This document shows, piece after piece, positions 16,579 to 26,003 of a stretch of 64,000 bases of DNA. Positions within the stretch are counted from its first letter, which is position 1. Each line of letters begins with the position of its first letter. The stretch comes from Achromobacter denitrificans NBRC 15125. Its GTDB lineage: Bacteria; Pseudomonadota; Gammaproteobacteria; Burkholderiales; Burkholderiaceae_B. The notes under the pieces were generated by a model. It ran no database searches. It had not been told where the DNA came from and was given only the letters and a program-made list of their open reading frames with translations. A program made the position numbers and the translations under genes. The stretch is from NCBI RefSeq assembly GCF_001571365.1, contig NZ_BCTQ01000024.1, positions 35,811-99,810 on the forward strand, given 5' to 3'.

Positions 16579-17370
16579 ATGTCTCAACACCAGGCGCGCA
16601 AGCGCTTCGGCCAGAACTTCCTGACCGACGAAAGCGTCGTCGAGTCCATCGTCAGGGCGGTATCGCCCGCCCGCGACGATACCGTGGTCGAGATCGGGCC
16701 GGGCCTGTCGGCGCTGACCCGGCCGCTGCTCGAACGCCTGGATCACCTCACCGCGGTGGAGATCGACCGCGATCTGGCGGCGCGCCTGCGCAAGCAGTTC
16801 GAGGAAGGCCGCCTGACCGTGGTCGAGGCGGATGCGCTGACGGTGGATTTTTCCCAATTCGGCAGCGGGCTGCGGATCGTGGGCAACCTGCCCTACAACA
16901 TCTCCAGCCCCTTGTTGTTCCACCTGATGACCTGGGCCGACCACGTTCGCGACCAGCACTTCATGCTGCAGCGGGAAGTGATCGACCGCATGGTGGCGCA
17001 GCCCGGTTCGGGCGATTTCAGCCGCCTCTCCGTGATGCTGCAATCGCGCTACCGCATGCACAAGCTGTTCGACGTGCCGCCGGAGGCTTTCGATCCGCCG
17101 CCCAAGGTGGTGTCGGCGATCGTGCGCATGGTGCCCCTGCCGGCCGAGCGCCTGCGCCCGGTCAGCGCGCGCGCCTTCGAAACGGTGGTGGCGCGCGCCT
17201 TCTCGCAGCGCCGCAAGATGCTGCGCCGCGTGCTGGCCGACTGGGCCGCGCAAGTGCCCTGGGAAGCCCTGGACATCGCGCCCACGGCCCGCGCCGAGGA
17301 TATCTCGGTGGACCGCTACATCCGCCTGTCGGATGCGCTGGTCGAGGCTGGCGTGCTGCAAGGCGGCTGA
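16579..17370 (+). CDS. rsmA: 16S rRNA dimethyladenosine transferase
   Basis: This 263-residue RsmA/KsgA methyltransferase dimethylates two adjacent adenines near the 3' end of 16S rRNA late in 30S assembly. It shows [12 protein letters not shown] at the N-terminus, the SAM motif [16 protein letters not shown], the [12 protein letters not shown] catalytic motif and [15 protein letters not shown]. It starts 18 nt after surA, so it belongs to the lptD-surA-rsmA operon. The pdxA gene that separates surA and rsmA in E. coli is absent here. Confidence 0.96.
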   Translation: MSQHQARKRFGQNFLTDESVVESIVRAVSPARDDTVVEIGPGLSALTRPLLERLDHLTAVEIDRDLAARLRKQFEEGRLTVVEADALTVDFSQFGSGLRIVGNLPYNISSPLLFHLMTWADHVRDQHFMLQREVIDRMVAQPGSGDFSRLSVMLQSRYRMHKLFDVPPEAFDPPPKVVSAIVRMVPLPAERLRPVSARAFETVVARAFSQRRKMLRRVLADWAAQVPWEALDIAPTARAEDISVDRYIRLSDALVEAGVLQGG

Positions 17371-17390
17371 GCCCTTCGGCGCCGGCAAAC

Positions 17391-17420
17391 AAAAAAGCCC
17401 GCTCGGCGGGCTTTCTCGTT
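17391..17420. terminator. Bidirectional terminator between rsmA and glycerate kinase gene
   Basis: An inverted repeat AAAGCCCGC / GCGGGCTTTC with a 3-nt loop lies between two convergent genes. Reading on the minus strand it ends in six Ts; on the plus strand it ends TTTCTCGTTT. It can serve both genes and is stronger for the minus-strand one. Confidence 0.8.
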
Positions 17421-17436
17421 TGCGGGCGGGGCGGCC

Positions 17437-18579
17437 CTACAGCATGCGTTTTTGCGCCGCCATCCACAGTTGCATGACGTCGCGGGCGCGGTCGCTCAGC
17501 AGTTTCTCCGCGTCCGTCAGCGCCTGTTGCAGCGTGATGGGGCCCGGCGCCAGGCTGAACGCGGCGCTGATCCCGACCGCGTGCAGCGCTTCATAGCCTT
17601 CGCCCAGCGAGCCGGCCAGCGCCACGACCGGCACGCCCGCGCGCTGCGCGATCCGGGCGACGCCGGCGGGCGTCTTGCCGCGCAGGGTCTGCGCGTCCAT
17701 GCGGCCTTCGCCGGTGAACACCAGGGTGGCGCCCACGACGGCCTCGGCCAGGCCGCCCAGTTCCGCCACGATCTCCACGCCGGGCCGGAAGCTGGCGTCC
17801 AGGAACGCCTTGGCCGCGAAGCCCAGCCCGCCGGCCGCGCCGGCGCCGGGTTCGTGGCGGTGATCCGCCGCCAGGTGCCGCGCGCAGACGTCGGCGAAAT
17901 TCTCCAGCATCTGGTCCAGGACCAGCACCTGTTCCGGCGTGGCGCCTTTCTGCGGGCCGAATATGTGCGAGGCGCCCTGCGGGCCGCACAGCGGATTGTC
18001 CACGTCCGACGCGATATCGATGCGGATGCCCGCCAGGCGCGGATCCAGGCCGCGGGTATCGATGCTGGCCAGCTTGCCGAGCGCGCCGCCGCCGGGCGGC
18101 AGGCTGCGGCCTTCGGCGTCGAGCAGGCGCACGCCCAGCGCCGTCAGCATGCCGGCGCCGCCGTCGTTGGTGGCGGACCCGCCCAGCCCGAGGATGATGC
18201 GCGTGGCGCCCGCGTTCACGGCGGCCAGCATCAGTTCGCCCACGCCATGGCTGCTGGCGCGCATCGGGTCGCGCTTGGAGGGGGGGATCAGTTCCAGGCC
18301 CGCCGCCGCGGCCATTTCGATCACGGCCGTGCCGTCTTCCAGCAGCCCCCAGGTTGCGTCGACCTTGTAGCCCAGCGCATCGTTCACCGTCAGTTGCCGC
18401 GCCTTGCCGCCGGTGGCCGCCAGCACGGCCTCGACCGTGCCCTCGCCGCCGTCGGCCATGGGGATGCACACCGTATGGGCGCCGGGGAAGGCGGCCTTGA
18501 CGCCGCGCGCGATGGCCGCGGCCGCGTCGGGCGCGGAAACGCTTTCTTTGAAAGAGTCGGGAGCGATGACGATTTTCAC
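17437..18579 (-). CDS. glxK: Glycerate 2-kinase
   Basis: This 380-residue kinase of the GarK/GlxK family phosphorylates glycerate to 2-phosphoglycerate, feeding glyoxylate or sugar-acid breakdown into glycolysis. The N-terminus KIVIAPDSFKESVSA, the ADGGEGT motif and GLGGSATNDGGAGML are characteristic. A GTG start at 18579 is chosen because the canonical N-terminus begins there and the length then matches the E. coli enzyme; an ATG 39 nt upstream would add an unusual Pro-rich extension. It is divergent from pyruvate kinase, whose substrate is two steps downstream of its product. Confidence 0.9.
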   Translation of the reverse strand: MKIVIAPDSFKESVSAPDAAAAIARGVKAAFPGAHTVCIPMADGGEGTVEAVLAATGGKARQLTVNDALGYKVDATWGLLEDGTAVIEMAAAAGLELIPPSKRDPMRASSHGVGELMLAAVNAGATRIILGLGGSATNDGGAGMLTALGVRLLDAEGRSLPPGGGALGKLASIDTRGLDPRLAGIRIDIASDVDNPLCGPQGASHIFGPQKGATPEQVLVLDQMLENFADVCARHLAADHRHEPGAGAAGGLGFAAKAFLDASFRPGVEIVAELGGLAEAVVGATLVFTGEGRMDAQTLRGKTPAGVARIAQRAGVPVVALAGSLGEGYEALHAVGISAAFSLAPGPITLQQALTDAEKLLSDRARDVMQLWMAAQKRML

Positions 18580-18683
18580 GGATTCGAACGGGCCGGTAGG
18601 GGTTGGAGTGATGCCCATGATACCCGGCTGTACGCAGCCGGCGTACCATAACGCTTCCGTTGTTTTAGCGAGAGTGGACCGTC

Positions 18684-20126
18684 ATGCCCGTATTGCGCCG
18701 CACCAAAATTGTCGCCACCCTGGGGCCCTCGACCTCGACGCCCGAACGCATCGACGCGATGATCCGCGCGGGCCTGGACGTCGCCCGCCTGAACTTCTCG
18801 CACGGCAGCGCGGACGACCATCGCGAGCGCGCGCGGATGGTGCGCGAGATCGCCGCGAAGCAGGGCCGTTTCGTGGCCATCATGGGCGACCTGCAAGGGC
18901 CCAAGATCCGCATCGCCCGCTTCACCGACAAGCTGGTCCAACTGCAGGTCGGCCAACCCTTCACCTTGTCGCGCGCGCATCCGAAGGAGGCCGGCACGGC
19001 CAGCATCGTCGGCATCGATTACCCCGAGCTGGTGCAGGACTGCCGCGTCGGCGACGAGCTGCTGCTCGACGACGGCCGCGTCGTGCTGGTGGTGGATCGC
19101 GTCGAGGGAGACGAGGTCCACACCACCGTGACCGTGGGCGGCCCGCTGTCGAACAACAAGGGCATCAACCGCCGCGGCGGCGGCCTGTCCGCGCCCAGCC
19201 TCACCGACAAGGACCGCGTCGATATCAAGCTGGCGGCCGAAATGGAGCTGGACTACGTGGCCGTGTCGTTCCCGCGCTACGGCAGCGATATCGACGAGGC
19301 GCGCACGCTGCTGGCCGCGGCCGGCAGCCAGGCATGGATCATCGCGAAGATCGAGCGCGCCGAGGCCGTGGCGGACGACGAGGCGCTGGACGCCCTGATC
19401 CGCGCGAGCGACGGCGTGATGGTCGCGCGCGGCGACCTGGGCGTGGAAGTGGGCGACGCCGAGCTGGTGGGCATCCAGAAGCGCATCATCCAGCACGCGC
19501 GCACCCTGAACAAGGTGGTCATCACCGCGACGCAGATGATGGAGTCGATGATCTCCAGCCCCATGCCGACCCGGGCCGAGGTGTCCGACGTCGCCAACGC
19601 GGTGCTGGACTACACCGATGCCGTCATGCTGTCGGCCGAGAGCGCCTCGGGGCAGTATCCGGTGGAAACGGTGCAAGCCATGGCGCGCGTCTGCCTGGGA
19701 GCGGAAAAGCATCCCACCTCGACCAAGTCGCACCATCGCCTGGGCGAGACGTTCTCGCGCTGCGATGAAACCATCGCGCTGGCCGCCATGTACGCCGCCA
19801 ACCATTTCCCCGGCGTGAAGGCCATCATCTCGCTGACGGAAAGCGGGCACACGCCGCTCATCATGTCGCGCATCCGCTCCGGCGTGCCGATCTATTGCTA
19901 TAGCCCGCACAGCATCACGCAGAACCGCGTGGCGATGTTCCGGGGCGTGTACACCATCCCGTTCGCGCCCTCGGACTACGAGCCGGCCGACCTGAGCAAT
20001 GCCGCCATCGACGAACTGCGCCGCCGCAACCTGGTGCAGGCCGGCGACTGGGTGATCCTCACCAAGGGCGATTTCTACCGCGACAGCGGCGGCACCAACG
20101 GCATGAAGATCCTGCTGGTGGATTGA
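18684..20126 (+). CDS. pyk: Pyruvate kinase
   Basis: This 480-residue protein converts phosphoenolpyruvate and ADP to pyruvate and ATP, the last step of glycolysis. It has RRTKIVATLGPSTSTPERI at the N-terminus, LNFSHGSADDH, GDLQGPKIRI and the signature region IIAKIERAEAVADDEAL. The metal and catalytic segment GVMVARGDLGVEVG is followed by TATQMMESMI. Length is normal for the type II enzyme. The start has a GAGAG sequence upstream. It is divergent from glxK with 104 nt between the two starts. Confidence 0.96.
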   Translation: MPVLRRTKIVATLGPSTSTPERIDAMIRAGLDVARLNFSHGSADDHRERARMVREIAAKQGRFVAIMGDLQGPKIRIARFTDKLVQLQVGQPFTLSRAHPKEAGTASIVGIDYPELVQDCRVGDELLLDDGRVVLVVDRVEGDEVHTTVTVGGPLSNNKGINRRGGGLSAPSLTDKDRVDIKLAAEMELDYVAVSFPRYGSDIDEARTLLAAAGSQAWIIAKIERAEAVADDEALDALIRASDGVMVARGDLGVEVGDAELVGIQKRIIQHARTLNKVVITATQMMESMISSPMPTRAEVSDVANAVLDYTDAVMLSAESASGQYPVETVQAMARVCLGAEKHPTSTKSHHRLGETFSRCDETIALAAMYAANHFPGVKAIISLTESGHTPLIMSRIRSGVPIYCYSPHSITQNRVAMFRGVYTIPFAPSDYEPADLSNAAIDELRRRNLVQAGDWVILTKGDFYRDSGGTNGMKILLVD

Positions 20127-20134
20127 CGCGCGCC

Positions 20135-20156
20135 GGCCGGGAGGAGGCTCCCGGCC
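20135..20156. terminator. Strong hairpin between convergent pyk and SpmAB-like genes
   Basis: A perfect 9-bp stem GGCCGGGAG / CTCCCGGCC with a GAGG loop fills most of the 39-nt gap between two convergent genes. It has no T-run on either side, so if it terminates, it does so without the usual tail or acts by stabilising 3' ends. Confidence 0.4.
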
Positions 20157-20165
20157 GCGCCGGCC

Positions 20166-21395
20166 TCAACCGAAGAACCAGTAGCACACGCCGATGGCCG
20201 CCAGCACGCCGGCCAGGTCGGCGATCAGCGCGCAGCCCACGGCGTGGCGGGCCCGCAGTATCCCCACCGATCCGAAGTACACCGCCAGCACGTAGAACGT
20301 GGTCTCGGTGCTGCCCTGGACGACCGCCGAGAGCAGCGCCGGGAAACTGTCCACGCCGAAGTGCGTCATCGTCTCCAGCATCATGGCGCGGGCCGCGCTG
20401 CCCGAAAACGGCTTGACCAGCGCGGTGGGCAGGGCGTCCACGAAACGCGTGTCCCAGCCCGCGTGCTCGGCCATCCAGCGGATGCCGTCGAGCAGGAAGT
20501 CCAGCGCGCCCGAGGCGCGCAGCACGCCGACCGCGCACAGCATGGCCACCAGATAGGGCAACAGGCTCTTGGCGATGTCGAAGCCTTCCTTGGCGCCTTC
20601 GATGAAGGCCTCGTAGACCGGCACCTTCTTCCAGGCGCCGGCGATCAGGAATGCGATCAGGATGCCGAAGAGGGTCAGGTTGCCCAGCAGCGACGACAGC
20701 GAGGCGATGGCGGCGGCAGACATGCTTGCCAGGAGCGCCATGAATCCGCCCATGATGAGCGCCGCGCCGCCCAGCCACAGCATGACGACGGGGTCCGCCA
20801 GGCGCAGGCGCTGGCAGGCCGCCACCGCCAGGAAACCCGCCAGGGTGGACGCGCTGGTGGCCAGCAGGATGGGCAGGAACACCAGGGTCGGATCCGGCGC
20901 GCCCTGCTGCGCCCGGAACATGAACAGCGTGACCGGCAGCAAGGTCAGCGATGAGGCGTTCAGCACCAGGAAGAGGATCTGCGCGTTGGTGGCGGTCTCG
21001 GGCGTGGGATTCAGGGATTGCAGCTCGCGCATGGCGCGCAGCCCGATCGGCGTGGCGGCGTTGTCCAGCCCGAGGCCGTTGGCCGCGAAGTTCAGCGTGA
21101 TCAGGCCGATGGCGGGATGGTTGCGCGGCACCTCGGGCATCAGGCGCGCGAACAGGGGGCCCAGCACCCGCGCCAGCTTTTCCACCAGCCCGGCGCCTTC
21201 GGCGATGCGCAGGAAGCCCAGCCACAGGGTCAGCGTGCCGAACAGCAGCACCATCACTTCCACGGAGACGCGCGCCATGTCGAACAGGCTGGCCACCATC
21301 AGGCGGAAGACCTCGGGATCGCCGATGGCCAGCCAGCGGTACAGCGCGGCCGCCGCCGCGGTAAGGAAGAAGGCCAGCCAGAGTTTGTTCAGCAT
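20166..21395 (-). CDS. Fused SpmA/SpmB-type nucleoside recognition domain membrane protein
   Basis: This 409-residue membrane protein has about ten hydrophobic segments and two copies of the gate/nucleoside-recognition type domain. The first half (about residues 1-200) resembles SpmA, including NFAANGLGLDNAATPIGLRA. The second half (about 220-409) resembles SpmB, including ALVKPFSGSAARAM and GSTETTFYVLAVYFGSVG. In Bacillus the two are separate spore-maturation proteins; fused forms occur in non-sporulating proteobacteria with unknown transport function. The start is the ATG at 21395. The frame is open far upstream across the opposite-strand fadE-like gene, but that part is not coding. Confidence 0.8.
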   Translation of the reverse strand: MLNKLWLAFFLTAAAAALYRWLAIGDPEVFRLMVASLFDMARVSVEVMVLLFGTLTLWLGFLRIAEGAGLVEKLARVLGPLFARLMPEVPRNHPAIGLITLNFAANGLGLDNAATPIGLRAMRELQSLNPTPETATNAQILFLVLNASSLTLLPVTLFMFRAQQGAPDPTLVFLPILLATSASTLAGFLAVAACQRLRLADPVVMLWLGGAALIMGGFMALLASMSAAAIASLSSLLGNLTLFGILIAFLIAGAWKKVPVYEAFIEGAKEGFDIAKSLLPYLVAMLCAVGVLRASGALDFLLDGIRWMAEHAGWDTRFVDALPTALVKPFSGSAARAMMLETMTHFGVDSFPALLSAVVQGSTETTFYVLAVYFGSVGILRARHAVGCALIADLAGVLAAIGVCYWFFG

Positions 21396-21527
21396 GCGGA
21401 AAGTGCCCGGATAGCGATTCGTCGCGCCGCCCATTGTCGCATCCCGGCAAGCCGCAGCTTGGCCCGCCGTCGCCAATTCTGGTACTTTGGCCCCAGGGGC
21501 GACAACACATAACAGTGAGAGACACTC

Positions 21528-23804
21528 ATGGATTTCAATGCCTGGCGCCGGCGCCGCATCTCGGAACCCGCGTACCGCTGGGCGCGCAATGCGTTGCCGG
21601 CCATGTCGGCGACCGAGCGCGAAGCCATCGAGGCGGGCGACACCTGGTGGGACGCGGACCTCTTCACCGGCAACCCCGACTGGCGCAAGCTCCTGGACGT
21701 GCCCGCCGCCGCGCTGACCCCTGAAGAGCAGCGCTTCATCGACGGCCCGGTGGCCCGGCTGTGCGCCATGCTGGACGAATGGGACATCACCTGGAACCGG
21801 CGCGACCTGCCGCCGGAAGTCTGGGCCTTCCTGAAGGCGGAGCGCTTCTTCGGCATGATCATCCCGCGGCGCTACGGCGGCCTGGGGTTCTCGCCGTACG
21901 CGCACTCCGAAGTCGTGCGGCGCATCTCCGCCTATTCGATCACCGCGGGCGTCACGGTCATGGTGCCCAACTCGCTGGGCCCGGGCGAACTGCTGATGCA
22001 GTTCGGCACCCCCGCCCAGCGCGATTACTGGCTGCCGCGCCTGGCCGACGGCAGCGAAGTGCCGTGCTTCGGCCTCACCAGCCCCGAGGCGGGCTCCGAC
22101 GCGGCCTCCATGGTGGATACGGGCGTCGTGTGCCGGCAAGTGGTGGACGGCCGCGAGCTGATCGGCATCCGGCTGAACTGGCACAAGCGCTACATCACGC
22201 TGGGCCCCGTGGCGACGGTGCTGGGGCTGGCGTTCAAGATGTCGGACCCCGACGGCATCCTGGGCGGCCCCAAGGACATCGGCATTTCCGTCGCGCTGGT
22301 GCCCACCGAGGCCCCGGGCGTCGAGATCGGCCGCCGCCACCTCCCGGCCATGCAGGTCTTCCAGAACGGCCCCAACCGCGGGCGCGACGTGTTCGTGCCG
22401 CTGGATGCGCTGATCGGCGGCGCCGAGCGCGCCGGGCATGGCTGGCAGATGCTGATGAGCGCGCTGGCGGCGGGCCGGGGCATTTCCCTGCCCTCGCTGT
22501 CGGCCGCCGCCGCCGTGATGTGCGCGCACACCACGGGCATGTACGCGCGCGTGCGCGAGCAGTTCGGCATTCCGGTGGGCAAGTTCGAAGGCGTCCAGGA
22601 ACGGCTGGCCAGCCTGGCGGGCAATGCCTACCTGGTGGAAGCCGCCAGGCGCCTGACCTGCGCCGCGCTGAACCAGGGCGTGAAGCCGGCGGTGGTCTCG
22701 GGCATCATGAAGTACCACGCCACCGAACGCATGCGCGGCTCGGTCAACGACGCGATGGACATCCACGCGGGCCGCGCCGTCATCGACGGCCCCAGCAATT
22801 ACCTGGGCGCGCTGTACCGCGCCGTGCCCATCGCCATCACGGTCGAAGGCGCCAATATCCTGACGCGCAACCTCATCATCTTCGGCCAGGGCGCGATCCG
22901 CGCCCACCCGTACCTGATGCCGGAAATGCTGGCGCTGGGCAACCCCGACGAAGAGCGCGGCATCGCCGTGTTCCACGACGTGTTCTGGCGCCACCTGCGG
23001 CACGCGGGGATCAACGCCCTGCGCGCCATCGGCCGGGCCTGGACCGGCGGGGTGCTGGCGCCCGCGCCGGCCTCCGGCCCCACCGCCGGGCACTACCGGC
23101 GGCTGAGCCGCTACGCCTCGGGCTTCGCCCTGCTGGCCGACGCGACGCTGGCCCAGCTGGGCGGCGGCCTGAAGCGCCGCGAAATGATTTCCGCGCGGCT
23201 CGGCGACATTCTGTCGGAGCTGTACCTGCAGTCCGCGGTGCTCAAGCGCTGGGAGGACGAGGGCCGCAAGCACGATGACCTGCCGCTGGTGCATTGGTGC
23301 CTGGAGCAGGGCTACGCCAGCATCGAGAAAAGCATGGACCAGGTGCTGCGCAACCTTCCCGGGCGCGTGCTGTCGTGGGGATTGCGCGCGGCCATCCTGC
23401 CCTTGCGCCTGGCCAAGGGCCCGAGCGACGCGCTGACGCGCGAATGCGCGGAATTGCTGCTGAAGCCGTCGCCCACCCATGTTCGGCTGGCCGCCGATCT
23501 GCACCGGGAACCGGCCGATCCCCAGGCCGGCGGCGACCCGGTGGGCCTGCTGACCCGCGCTTTCGCCCTGGCGGACGCGGTGCAGCCGCTGCGCGACCGG
23601 CTGCGCCAATCGGGCGTGCGCGATTGGCGCGAGGCGCACCGGCGCGGCGCCATCACGGATACGCAGGCCGCGCAGTTCGAGGAGGCCGAGGCGACGGTGT
23701 CGCGGGTCTTGCAGGTGGACGATTTCGCGCCCGAAGAGCTGTCGCCGTCCGCCGCGCAAGCGGGCGCGGCGCGTGCCGGAGAGAGGCCGGCCGAGGGCGC
23801 CTGA
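21528..23804 (+). CDS. FadE-like acyl-CoA dehydrogenase
   Basis: This 758-residue dehydrogenase is much longer than the 380-400 residues of ordinary acyl-CoA dehydrogenases and matches the FadE class that carries out the first step of fatty-acid beta-oxidation. The dehydrogenase core is visible in PRRYGGLGFSPYAHSEVV, CFGLTSPEAGSDAASM and REQFGIPVGKFEGVQERL. The C-terminal third (from about residue 520) is the FadE-specific extension. It is monocistronic, in a convergent arrangement with def downstream. The substrate range is likely medium- to long-chain acyl-CoA. Confidence 0.88.
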   Translation: MDFNAWRRRRISEPAYRWARNALPAMSATEREAIEAGDTWWDADLFTGNPDWRKLLDVPAAALTPEEQRFIDGPVARLCAMLDEWDITWNRRDLPPEVWAFLKAERFFGMIIPRRYGGLGFSPYAHSEVVRRISAYSITAGVTVMVPNSLGPGELLMQFGTPAQRDYWLPRLADGSEVPCFGLTSPEAGSDAASMVDTGVVCRQVVDGRELIGIRLNWHKRYITLGPVATVLGLAFKMSDPDGILGGPKDIGISVALVPTEAPGVEIGRRHLPAMQVFQNGPNRGRDVFVPLDALIGGAERAGHGWQMLMSALAAGRGISLPSLSAAAAVMCAHTTGMYARVREQFGIPVGKFEGVQERLASLAGNAYLVEAARRLTCAALNQGVKPAVVSGIMKYHATERMRGSVNDAMDIHAGRAVIDGPSNYLGALYRAVPIAITVEGANILTRNLIIFGQGAIRAHPYLMPEMLALGNPDEERGIAVFHDVFWRHLRHAGINALRAIGRAWTGGVLAPAPASGPTAGHYRRLSRYASGFALLADATLAQLGGGLKRREMISARLGDILSELYLQSAVLKRWEDEGRKHDDLPLVHWCLEQGYASIEKSMDQVLRNLPGRVLSWGLRAAILPLRLAKGPSDALTRECAELLLKPSPTHVRLAADLHREPADPQAGGDPVGLLTRAFALADAVQPLRDRLRQSGVRDWREAHRRGAITDTQAAQFEEAEATVSRVLQVDDFAPEELSPSAAQAGAARAGERPAEGA

Positions 23805-23830
23805 GGCGGCGCCCGGCCGGCCGCCGACGC

Positions 23831-24364
23831 TCAGTCGTCCTGGTTGGGATCCATGCCCGGAAACAGGATTTCGGTGAAGCCGAACTTCGAGAAATCCTGG
23901 ATGCGGGACGGATAGAGGCGGCCGATCAGGTGGTCGCACTCATGCTGGACCACGCGCGCGTGGAATCCCTCGGCTTCCCGTTCGATGGGCTGGCCAAAGG
24001 GGTCGAATCCGCTATAGCGGATATGGCGGTAGCGCGGCACCAGGCCGCGCAGGCCCGGCACCGACAGACAGCCTTCCCAGCCGTCCTCCATCTCGTCGGA
24101 CAGCGGCGTGATGACCGGATTGCACAGGACGGTCTGCGGCACGGCGGGCGCGTCGGGATAGCGCTCGTTGCGGTCGAAGCCGAAGATCACCAGCTGCAGG
24201 TCCATGCCGATCTGCGGCGCGGCCAGGCCCACCCCCTGGGCGGCGGCCATCGTTTCGAACATGTCCTCGATCAGCGCGTGCAGCTCGCGCGTGTCGTAGC
24301 GGTCCACGGGCGTGGCCACGCGCAGCAGCCGGGGGTCGCCCATTTTGAGGATGGGATGGATCAT
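23831..24364 (-). CDS. def: Peptide deformylase
   Basis: This 177-residue metalloenzyme removes the formyl group from the initiator Met of new proteins. All three motifs are present: [18 protein letters not shown] with the metal-binding Cys, and HECDHLIG with the two His ligands and catalytic Glu. It lies downstream of gloA on the same strand rather than next to fmt, so it may be a second deformylase in this genome; the usual def-fmt pair would be elsewhere. The Cys-containing EGCLS motif indicates an active enzyme. Confidence 0.94.
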   Translation of the reverse strand: MIHPILKMGDPRLLRVATPVDRYDTRELHALIEDMFETMAAAQGVGLAAPQIGMDLQLVIFGFDRNERYPDAPAVPQTVLCNPVITPLSDEMEDGWEGCLSVPGLRGLVPRYRHIRYSGFDPFGQPIEREAEGFHARVVQHECDHLIGRLYPSRIQDFSKFGFTEILFPGMDPNQDD

Positions 24365-24405
24365 GGAGTCCCTTTTTCGGTTTCCGGGAGCCGGACGCCG
24401 GAAGC

Positions 24406-24801
24406 TCAGTCTTCCCGGCCCTTTTTCTCGATGAACTCGATCTTGTAGCCATCGGGGTCTTCGACGAAGGCGATGACGGTTTTGCCATGCTTCATCGGGC
24501 CGGCTTCGCGCGTGACCTTGCCGCCCTTGGCCTTGACCTTGTCACAGGCTTCGTAGGCGTTGTCTACTTCCAGGGCGATGTGGCCGTAGCCGGTGCCCAG
24601 GTCGTACTTGTCCGTATCCCAGTTGTGGGTGAGTTCGATGACGGCGCCCTCGGACTCGTCCTGGTAACCCACGAAGGCCAGCGTGAACTTGCCGTCGGGG
24701 TAGTCCTTGCGGCGCAGGACGCGCATGCCGAGCACGTTGGTGTAGAAGTCGATGGACTTGTCGAGGTTGCCGACTCGCAGCATGGTGTGGAGCATACGCA
24801 T
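24406..24801 (-). CDS. gloA: Lactoylglutathione lyase (glyoxalase I)
   Basis: This 131-residue metalloenzyme isomerises the methylglyoxal-glutathione hemithioacetal to S-lactoylglutathione. Metal ligands are visible at His5 ([10 protein letters not shown]), Glu56 (VIELTHNW), His74 (GYGHIALEV) and Glu122 (YKIEFIEKK), which matches the nickel-type E. coli enzyme in order and length. It starts 11 nt after the PhnW-like gene and is followed by def, forming a short minus-strand cluster. Confidence 0.95.
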   Translation of the reverse strand: MRMLHTMLRVGNLDKSIDFYTNVLGMRVLRRKDYPDGKFTLAFVGYQDESEGAVIELTHNWDTDKYDLGTGYGHIALEVDNAYEACDKVKAKGGKVTREAGPMKHGKTVIAFVEDPDGYKIEFIEKKGRED

Positions 24802-24812
24802 GGAGGTCTTCC

Positions 24813-25958
24813 TTAAGCGGTTAGGGGAAGCGGGAAGAACCCGCCGCTGGCGGCGGGTTCCCGGCGGGTGATTCCGATGTCGCCCAGCGCGGCGCCCATG
24901 GCGTCGACCGCCTGGCGCATCTGGTCCGGGCCGAAGGCGCCGATGCAGCCGACCCGGAATGTGGGTTGTTCGGTGTTGTAGAAGTTGCTGAGCACGTAGC
25001 CGCGGCGCTTGAGCGCATCGACGAACAGCTGCAGGTTCCAGGTCGGCGCGTCCGGGGCCCGGACGTTGACGACGATGGGGCCTTGCAGGGCGGGCGGCAG
25101 GTACGGCGTCAGCCCCAGCGCGCCGATGCCGTCGTACAGGGCGCGCATGTTGGCCGTGTAGCGCGCCAGGCGGGCGACGCGGCCTTCCTCATGATACAGG
25201 TCCAGCGCCACGGCCAGCGCGGCCAGCGTGGGCGCGGGCGGGGTGAAGCGCGGGCCGGCATTGGGCTGCAGCGTGTGCTGGTAGATGTCGGCCAGGTCCA
25301 GCGACCAGCTGCCCGCGTTGCCGCGGGCGGCCTCCAGGCGGTCGCGCCGGGCCACGACGAAGGCGGCGCCGGGCAGGCCTTCCAGGCACTTGTTGGCCGT
25401 CAGCACCACGGCGTCCACGGCGGGCAGGCTGCCCAGGTCCAGGGGCAGAGCGCCGAAGGCGGATACCGCGTCGACGATGACGCGGCGGCCCAGCGCGTGC
25501 GCGATGCGCGCCAGCTCCGGCACGTCGTGGCAGATGCCGCTGCCGGTTTCGCTGTAGACGAGCGCCAGGTGCGTCAGCGAGGGATCGCGTTCCAGCGCGG
25601 CGGCGACCGCTTGCGGATCCACGCGTTCGGTCGCGCCCACGGGCAGGGGCACGGCGATCCGGCCGGCATCGCCGGCCAGCCTTTGCAAGCGGGCGGCGTA
25701 GGCGCCGGTGGAAGGGGCCAGCAGCCTGCCGCCCGGGGGCACGAAGGTGCGGATCGCGGCTTCCACGGCGAAGTGGCCGCAGCCCGGCAAGGCCAGCGCG
25801 GCGTGCTCGTCGGGCGCGCCCTGCGCCGCGCGCAGCACGCCGTCGCAGACCTGCCGGTAGGTATGGCGGAAATCGTTGTCCCAGGGCGCGTAGTCCTGCG
25901 CCATGGCGGCCTTCACCCGCGCGTCGGTCGTGACCGGGCCCGGAATCAGCAGCAGCAT
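24813..25958 (-). CDS. phnW: 2-aminoethylphosphonate-pyruvate transaminase-like enzyme
   Basis: This 381-residue class V aminotransferase has the PLP lysine in [12 protein letters not shown], the PhnW-type motif, plus [14 protein letters not shown] and the N-terminal [14 protein letters not shown]. PhnW transfers the amino group of 2-aminoethylphosphonate to pyruvate, giving phosphonoacetaldehyde. No phosphonatase (phnX), regulator or phosphonate transporter is nearby; neighbours are gloA and a metalloprotease-like gene. It may therefore work with enzymes encoded elsewhere, or use another amine such as alanine/glyoxylate. The aminotransferase class is firm; the substrate is probable. Confidence 0.75.
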   Translation of the reverse strand: MLLLIPGPVTTDARVKAAMAQDYAPWDNDFRHTYRQVCDGVLRAAQGAPDEHAALALPGCGHFAVEAAIRTFVPPGGRLLAPSTGAYAARLQRLAGDAGRIAVPLPVGATERVDPQAVAAALERDPSLTHLALVYSETGSGICHDVPELARIAHALGRRVIVDAVSAFGALPLDLGSLPAVDAVVLTANKCLEGLPGAAFVVARRDRLEAARGNAGSWSLDLADIYQHTLQPNAGPRFTPPAPTLAALAVALDLYHEEGRVARLARYTANMRALYDGIGALGLTPYLPPALQGPIVVNVRAPDAPTWNLQLFVDALKRRGYVLSNFYNTEQPTFRVGCIGAFGPDQMRQAVDAMGAALGDIGITRREPAASGGFFPLPLTA

Positions 25959-26003
25959 TTCAAGGCTCCTTTAGTGGGAACAGGCACTCATCTTCAAGCC
26001 GCC

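Noticed and set aside
14887..17388. A minus-strand open frame of about 830 codons antisense to surA and rsmA.
   Set aside because: Its translation is His/Arg/Gln-rich without any family features, while the plus strand carries two certain genes.
23805..23830. GC-rich palindromic sequence between fadE-like and def considered as a terminator.
   Set aside because: No T-run and no stable extended stem beyond simple GGCC repeats.
20166..23939. A single minus-strand open frame of over 1200 codons covering the SpmAB-like gene and the whole fadE-like gene in antisense.
   Set aside because: The upstream two thirds is Arg/His/Gly/Gln-rich low-complexity translation opposite a well-conserved acyl-CoA dehydrogenase; it is a by-product of GC-rich codon use. 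The real gene starts at 21395.
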